This document shows, piece by piece, positions 6,018-9,699 of a stretch of 9,699 nucleotides of DNA. The stretch comes from an uncultured bacterium. Lineage in GTDB: Bacteria; Bacillota; Negativicutes; Acidaminococcales; Acidaminococcaceae. A program made the position numbers and the translations under genes. The notes below the pieces were generated by a model. That model saw only the letters and a list, made by a program, of their open reading frames with translations. It was not told the DNA's origin and searched no databases. The DNA lies in assembly GCA_905215645.1 (NCBI GenBank), contig CAJMQS010000062.1, positions 1 to 9,699 on the forward strand, in the 5' to 3' direction. The first letter of the stretch is position 1. Every line of letters starts with the position of its first letter.

Positions 6018-6661
6018 CAGCACTCCGTTCCCCCGGTCACTTTGGCGTCTTCCTCGTTTTCTACCGCCGTCTCCACAGCCGCTTTCAGGCCTGCCACGAT
6101 GGTCTCCAGGGCCATGCTGGGCTGGTCTTTCAGCCGGGCAGCCTGTTCCGGCAGGTAGGGCACGTGGATGAAGCCGCCCCGGCGTTTCCGGGTATCGTGG
6201 GCCAAGAGGTCCATCAGCCCGTAGAACACATGGTTGCACACAAAGGTGCCAGCCGTATTGGAGACTTTGGCCGGAATCCCTTTGGCCGTCAAGGCCTCCA
6301 CGATCTTCTTGATGGGCAGGGTGGAGAAATACCCCACGGGACCGCCGGACACGATGGGTTCATCCACCGGCTGGTTCCCTTCGTTGTCCCCGATCCGGAA
6401 GTCATCGCAGTTGATGGCCACCCGTTCCACCGTCAGGTCCGTCCGTCCTCCGGCCTGGCCGATGCAGATGACGATATCCGGATCGAAGACAGCGATGGCT
6501 TCCTTCACTTTGGCAATGGCTTTCAGCCGCACCGTAGGGATTTCCACCGTATGGACCTGGGCCCCGGCCAGGGTCAGACCGTCCAGCTTCTTCACCGCTT
6601 CCAGGGCCGGATTCACCGGTTCCCCGCCAAATGGGTCAAAACCTGTCAGCAATACTTTCAT
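6017..6661 (-). CDS. pcp: Pyrrolidone-carboxylate peptidase (pyroglutamyl peptidase I)
   Basis: This 214-aa cytosolic cysteine peptidase (family C15) removes N-terminal pyroglutamate from peptides. The family length is about 215 aa. The N-terminus MKVLLTGFDPFGGEPVNPA is characteristic. The catalytic triad is visible: E79 in GGRTDLTVERVAIN, C142 in SNTAGTFVCNHVFYG and H166 in GGFIHVPYLPEQ. Two adjacent ATGs (6664 and 6661) follow AGGAGG; I chose the second because it gives the family-standard MKVLL start and an 8-nt spacing. It is the last gene of an operon, 14 nt after the DUF979 stop, with two membrane proteins upstream. That context points to import or export of pyroglutamyl compounds. Confidence 0.96.
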   Translation of the reverse strand: MKVLLTGFDPFGGEPVNPALEAVKKLDGLTLAGAQVHTVEIPTVRLKAIAKVKEAIAVFDPDIVICIGQAGGRTDLTVERVAINCDDFRIGDNEGNQPVDEPIVSGGPVGYFSTLPIKKIVEALTAKGIPAKVSNTAGTFVCNHVFYGLMDLLAHDTRKRRGGFIHVPYLPEQAARLKDQPSMALETIVAGLKAAVETAVENEEDAKVTGGTEC

Positions 6662-6675
6662 CATTGGTTCCTCCT

Positions 6676-7590
6676 TTAAAATGCCAGAATATACATCAGC
6701 GCAATCTGTACGCAAAGCATGGTCACAGCCAAGGGCAGCTGGGCCTTGATGACGCCGTACCGGTCAGAGATCTCCAGCAGGGCCGAAGGCACCAGGTTGA
6801 AGTTAGCAGCCATAGGGGTCACCAGGGTCCCGCAATAGCCAGCCAGCATCCCCAGGACGCCTACGATGGCCGGATCCGCACCGTACTGCTGGACCACCAG
6901 AGGGATCCCGATACCGCTGGTGATGACAGCAAAAGCCGCAAAAGCATTGCCCATGATAATGGTGAACAAAGCCATGCCCAGACAATAAGCGATGATCACT
7001 GCCAGCTTACTGTCCACCGGCACGTGGGCCGTCACTAGGTCAGCTACCACGTTCCCGACACCGGCTTTGGCGAACAAAGCCCCCAGGGCTGCCAGGAACT
7101 GGGGCAGGATGATGGCCCAGCTGACCGCATCTGTAAGCCTCCGGCCTTCATCCATGGCCACTCCCAAGGAATCGTGGGTCAGCAGGAAAGCGGCGATCAG
7201 GCTGGCGATGGCCCCCAGGCCCAGGCCTACCAGCGCTCCCATTTTCGTGAATACCACGACCAAGAAAATCACCAGGGGAATCACCAAGGTGGGCAGCAGC
7301 AGTTTATTTCCGTACCGGTCCGCGGAAGCCTTCTTGGCTTCCGGAGTGGAGCTGTGATAATCTCCCGTAGATAAGAGTTTCAAAGTCGCCAGCACCGTCA
7401 TGGCCACCACTGCCAGACCGGTGACCCAGCCGGGCACCATCTTGCCAAAGCAGAAAGTCAGCCCGTACAGTCCCCAGAAAGCCGCCGTTCCCAGACGATG
7501 TTGATGGGCGTTGTCCTTCAGCGTCAAGAAGGCAAAGACGAACAGCAGCAGGCCCGTAAGCCAGTACATATGTTCCAAAGTAATGGTCAT
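6676..7590 (-). CDS. DUF979 family multi-pass membrane protein
   Basis: This 304-aa, very hydrophobic protein has roughly eight to ten membrane segments, for example near residues 9-24, 34-48, 53-72, 98-114, 118-138, 155-175, 196-226, 241-257 and 284-302. A polar stretch at 73-97 (STGDYHSSTPEAKK) is probably a cytoplasmic or external loop. Conserved-looking glycine- and asparagine-containing motifs include IIMGNAFAAFAVITSGIGIP and GMLAGYCGTLVTPMAANFN, which recall ion-transporter-like permeases. The ATG at 7590 follows AGGAGAGGA and overlaps the DUF969 stop by 4 bp (ATGA), so the two are coupled. The DUF969-DUF979-pcp order recurs in Firmicutes, and a two-part permease for 5-oxoproline or related compounds is a reasonable inference. 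The function is not established. Confidence 0.85.
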   Translation of the reverse strand: MTITLEHMYWLTGLLLFVFAFLTLKDNAHQHRLGTAAFWGLYGLTFCFGKMVPGWVTGLAVVAMTVLATLKLLSTGDYHSSTPEAKKASADRYGNKLLLPTLVIPLVIFLVVVFTKMGALVGLGLGAIASLIAAFLLTHDSLGVAMDEGRRLTDAVSWAIILPQFLAALGALFAKAGVGNVVADLVTAHVPVDSKLAVIIAYCLGMALFTIIMGNAFAAFAVITSGIGIPLVVQQYGADPAIVGVLGMLAGYCGTLVTPMAANFNLVPSALLEISDRYGVIKAQLPLAVTMLCVQIALMYILAF

Positions 7591-8282
7591 TTGTCCTCTC
7601 CTCCCTTTGTCTCGGATGAAATGTCTTTCATCCAAGCAGCGATTTTCCGGTCAAAAAGAGTGAACCGGACGGCCGCTAAGAGAAAGGCACAGACTGCTGT
7701 CGGGATGGCATAGAGAGCCATCTTCCCCAATTCCACCGTATATCCGGCCGAGGTGAACACCCCTTTGATCAGCAGCAAGCCGCCGGTGGCGATGAACATC
7801 AGCTGGCCATAGAAATTCCCGTAGTTTTCCGAAGAAGCCGCATAGCTCCGGACTTGGTCCTGGAGATCTTTGGGCAATGTTTTCCCCTTTGCCGCAGCCG
7901 CTTCCGCCATAGGGCTCACAATGGGCCGGATGAAATTGGGATGGCCCCCGATATTGATGCCCAGGGCCAAGGTCACCTGCCGGAACAGCATGTATAGCAT
8001 CATGATGCGCCCAGCGGTCAGGTTCCGGAAGCCCCGGATGAAATTCCCCGCCTGTTCCCGGAGCCCATGCCGTTCCATCAGTCCGATCACCGGCATGATC
8101 AGTACGAACAGGGACATATACCGGTTGGTGGTGAACGCATCTCCGATGGTGGTCAGGATGGACAGGAAATCCATGCCTCCGGCCAGCCCGGTTGCCACCC
8201 CAGCCAGGATGACCACCAGCAGGGGATTCAGTTTCAGCAGCAGACCGATAATGACGATCACGACGCCTACTAATTTAATCAT
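7587..8282 (-). CDS. DUF969 family membrane protein
   Basis: This 231-aa integral membrane protein has a hydrophobic N-terminal hairpin (about residues 3-34), further segments near 55-69, 93-108, 160-175 and 186-208, and a charged cytoplasmic-like tail (DRKIAAWMKDISSETKGGEDK). The most distinctive stretch is INIGGHPNFIRPIVSPMAEAAA (109-130). The ATG at 8282 (MIKLVG) is chosen because AAGGAAGG lies about 7 nt upstream; an ATG seven codons earlier has no such site. It is the first gene of the operon with DUF979 and pcp. Its small size and coupling to DUF979 suggest that the two together form one transporter. The substrate is not shown by the sequence. Confidence 0.85.
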   Translation of the reverse strand: MIKLVGVVIVIIGLLLKLNPLLVVILAGVATGLAGGMDFLSILTTIGDAFTTNRYMSLFVLIMPVIGLMERHGLREQAGNFIRGFRNLTAGRIMMLYMLFRQVTLALGINIGGHPNFIRPIVSPMAEAAAAKGKTLPKDLQDQVRSYAASSENYGNFYGQLMFIATGGLLLIKGVFTSAGYTVELGKMALYAIPTAVCAFLLAAVRFTLFDRKIAAWMKDISSETKGGEDK

Positions 8283-8351
8283 AAACTCACCTTCCTTTGT
8301 CATTATCCAACGTCTCTCTATATTCGCCGCAGCAAAAGAAAATCCTGCTAA

Positions 8352-8380
8352 AAAATAGAGATTTTTGTTAGTCTGGACAA
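8352..8380 (-). promoter_or_regulatory. Candidate promoter for the DUF969-DUF979-pcp operon
   Basis: On the minus strand TTGTCC (8380-8375), a 17-bp spacer and TATTTT (8357-8352) form a moderate match to a sigma-70-type promoter. It would give a leader of about 60 nt. Its -35 lies on the same bases as the -35 of the divergent promoter, so the two may compete. No better candidate is visible between 8283 and 8440. Confidence 0.38.
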
Positions 8381-8403
8381 ATACATTCTCTTTGCCGTAT
8401 GAT
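8374..8403 (+). promoter_or_regulatory. Promoter of the CapA-like gene
   Basis: TGGACA (8374-8379), an 18-bp spacer and TATGAT (8398-8403) each match consensus at five of six bases. The predicted start near 8410 gives a leader of about 30 nt. The only Shine-Dalgarno-like sequence, AAGGA at 8424-8428, is 11 nt from the ATG, longer than at the other genes here. Confidence 0.5.
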
Positions 8404-8439
8404 GGAACCTGAAATTTCATAGAAAGGAATCCATATCCT

Positions 8440-9699
8440 ATGATCCACCGTTTTTCCGCTCTTTTCTTAGCTGGCTTGGCTGCTCTGTCTCTTTGGACTG
8501 TGCCTGCCCCTCTCCAGGCTTCTCCCTTTCGTCTTTCCACCCATCCGGTCTCTTCTCGGAAAAGTCCGGCCCCGCCATCGACGGCCTCTCCCAGCGCCAA
8601 AAAGACGGTCCCTCCAGCAGCCGTCACGGCCCCCGCGCCTCAGCCTGTTTCCCCGGCCGTACCGGAAAAGAGTGCTGTCCCTGCCTCCGCTGCTTCTCCT
8701 GCCGCACCGGATACTTCTCCGTCTCCTTCTCCCTCTCCCGCTCCCCAGCCTGCTGATGACCCCATTACCACCCTAACCATCAGCGCCGCTGGGGACTGTA
8801 CCCTGGGTACGGAAGAAAGTTTCGGTTATGAAGGGACTTTTCCGGCCGCCTGGGACGCAGCAGGCGGAGACGGTTCCGTATTCCTGGCCGGTGTGCAGCC
8901 CATTTTTGCCCATGACGACTTGACGGTGGTGAACCTGGAAGGTCCCCTTACCACCCGGGGAGAACGCCAGGACAAGACTTTCGCCTTCCGGGGAGACCCA
9001 GCTTATGTGGAGCTGCTGAAGGACGGCAGCGTGGAAGCCGCCACCCTGGCCAACAATCACAGCTATGACTATGGCAGCGACGGTTTCTGGGACACCTTCA
9101 AAGATCTGGGGGACAACGGCATCATGCCCTTCGGCTATGAAGAAAGCCAGTTAGTCACCGTCAAAGGGATCCCGGTAGGGTTGGTCGGCATCAACGTGCT
9201 GGAAGGAGGCGCCCCAGACCTCCTGCTGTCGGAAATGAAAAAAGTGAAAGACCGAGGGGCCCATCTGGTAGTGGTCTACTTCCACTGGGGCAGCGAATTG
9301 GAGACCCGTCCGGACGAGGACCAGATCTACCTGGCCCACCTGGCCATCGACCAGGGCGCGGATCTGGTGCTGGGCTCCCATCCCCATGTGATCCAACCCC
9401 TGGAAACCTATAAAGGAAAGACCATCTGCTACAGCCTAGGGAATTTCTGTTTCGGAGGCAACAGCAATCCCCGGGACAAAGATACCTTCATCTACCAGCA
9501 GACCTTCCGGTTCCAGAAAGGCCATCTCCTGGGGGCTGACCCGGGGAAGGTGATCCCCTGCCGGATCTCCTCCACCCCGGACTGGAACGACTACTGCCCC
9601 ACCCTGGTGGAAGGAGAGGAAGCGGCACGAATAAAGGGGAAAGCAAAAGGGGCTGTTGCATGTGTGAATTTTTCGCACATGCAACAGCTTTCTTTTTTC
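8440..9699 (+). CDS. Secreted CapA/PgsA-family metallophosphatase-like protein, 3' end outside window
   Basis: At least 420 codons are open with no stop before the window ends. Residues 1-27 form a signal peptide (MIHRF, a hydrophobic core, cleavage likely after LQA). Residues 28-107 are a Pro/Ala/Ser-rich, low-complexity linker, probably spanning the wall or periplasm. The CapA domain runs from about 111 to 395 with its metal-site-like motifs: AAGDCTLG (119), VNLEGPLT (164), LANNHSYDYG (203), VVYFHWGSE (278), LGSHPHVIQP (311) and YSLGNFCFGG (331). Family members take part in poly-gamma-glutamate capsule synthesis or act as cell-envelope enzymes; no capB or capC genes are visible, so a capsule role is unproven. 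The domain seems complete at about EGEEAARIKGK (391-401). After that the frame runs through a terminator hairpin, encoding an odd tail (GAVACVNFSHMQQLSFF). The linker DNA is unusually pyrimidine-rich on this strand. Confidence 0.85.
   Translation, partial: MIHRFSALFLAGLAALSLWTVPAPLQASPFRLSTHPVSSRKSPAPPSTASPSAKKTVPPAAVTAPAPQPVSPAVPEKSAVPASAASPAAPDTSPSPSPSPAPQPADDPITTLTISAAGDCTLGTEESFGYEGTFPAAWDAAGGDGSVFLAGVQPIFAHDDLTVVNLEGPLTTRGERQDKTFAFRGDPAYVELLKDGSVEAATLANNHSYDYGSDGFWDTFKDLGDNGIMPFGYEESQLVTVKGIPVGLVGINVLEGGAPDLLLSEMKKVKDRGAHLVVVYFHWGSELETRPDEDQIYLAHLAIDQGADLVLGSHPHVIQPLETYKGKTICYSLGNFCFGGNSNPRDKDTFIYQQTFRFQKGHLLGADPGKVIPCRISSTPDWNDYCPTLVEGEEAARIKGKAKGAVACVNFSHMQQLSFF
9652..9698 (+). terminator. 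Rho-independent terminator inside the open CapA-like frame
   Basis: A perfect 13-bp stem, GCTGTTGCATGTG (9652-9664) with CACATGCAACAGC (9676-9688), is followed by TTTCTTTTTT (9689-9698). This is a strong + strand terminator. It shares the GCTGTTGC/GCAACAGC core with the hairpin at 30-53. It lies within the still-open reading frame of the CapA-like gene. Confidence 0.85.

Noticed and set aside
5957..6679. A 240-codon + frame opposite pcp
   Set aside because: The pcp strand has the full E-C-H catalytic triad. The + frame crosses the bidirectional terminator and has no recognisable motif.

Overview
The window looks like chromosomal DNA from a strictly anaerobic, GC-rich Firmicute. My best guess is the Negativicutes (Acidaminococcus or Phascolarctobacterium type). 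The basis is strong GGAGG ribosome-binding sites, a cofactor-rich [FeFe] hydrogenase, a LarA-family hydroxyacid racemase and a pyroglutamate-related operon. The taxonomic guess is inference from gene content and composition, not from a marker gene. I see no insertion sequence, phage gene, CRISPR array or rRNA.

Layout, left to right. (1) Positions 1-64 hold a heptamer tandem repeat and a hairpin terminator that probably belongs to a + strand gene outside the window. (2) A minus-strand block follows: a LarA-type nickel-pincer racemase (65-1372) and, upstream of it, tRNA-Ala(CGC) with its own promoter and terminator. Next comes an Rrf2/IscR-type regulator (1737-2159). (3) A 254-bp divergent intergenic region, rich in inverted and direct repeats, separates the regulator from a plus-strand two-gene operon (2414-5973). 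The operon encodes a NuoF-C/GltD-like flavoprotein and an [FeFe] hydrogenase catalytic subunit that overlap by 7 bp. (4) A perfect 21-bp-arm bidirectional terminator separates this operon from a convergent minus-strand operon: DUF969 membrane protein, DUF979 membrane protein, then pyroglutamyl peptidase Pcp (8282 down to 6017). (5) Divergent from that operon is a secreted CapA/PgsA-like protein (8440 to the window end). Its reading frame is still open where the window stops and runs straight through a strong terminator hairpin.

How the genes may work together. The hydrogenase pair should exchange electrons between NAD(P)H, probably NADPH, and H2. The adjacent IscR-like regulator is a natural candidate to tie its expression to Fe-S status or oxidants. 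The DUF969/DUF979/Pcp operon fits uptake or release of pyroglutamate or pyroglutamyl peptides together with peptide hydrolysis. The LarA homologue would racemise or epimerise a 2-hydroxyacid, and its substrate cannot be read from sequence. Three intergenic terminators share the same GTTGC(A)/(T)GCAAC stem core, which suggests one repeated terminator-type palindrome family in this genome.

The most notable points are the GltD-like replacement of the usual FMN/NADH subunit next to the hydrogenase, the repeat-dense rrf2-hyd control region, the shared terminator palindromes, and the CapA-like frame that continues through its own terminator.
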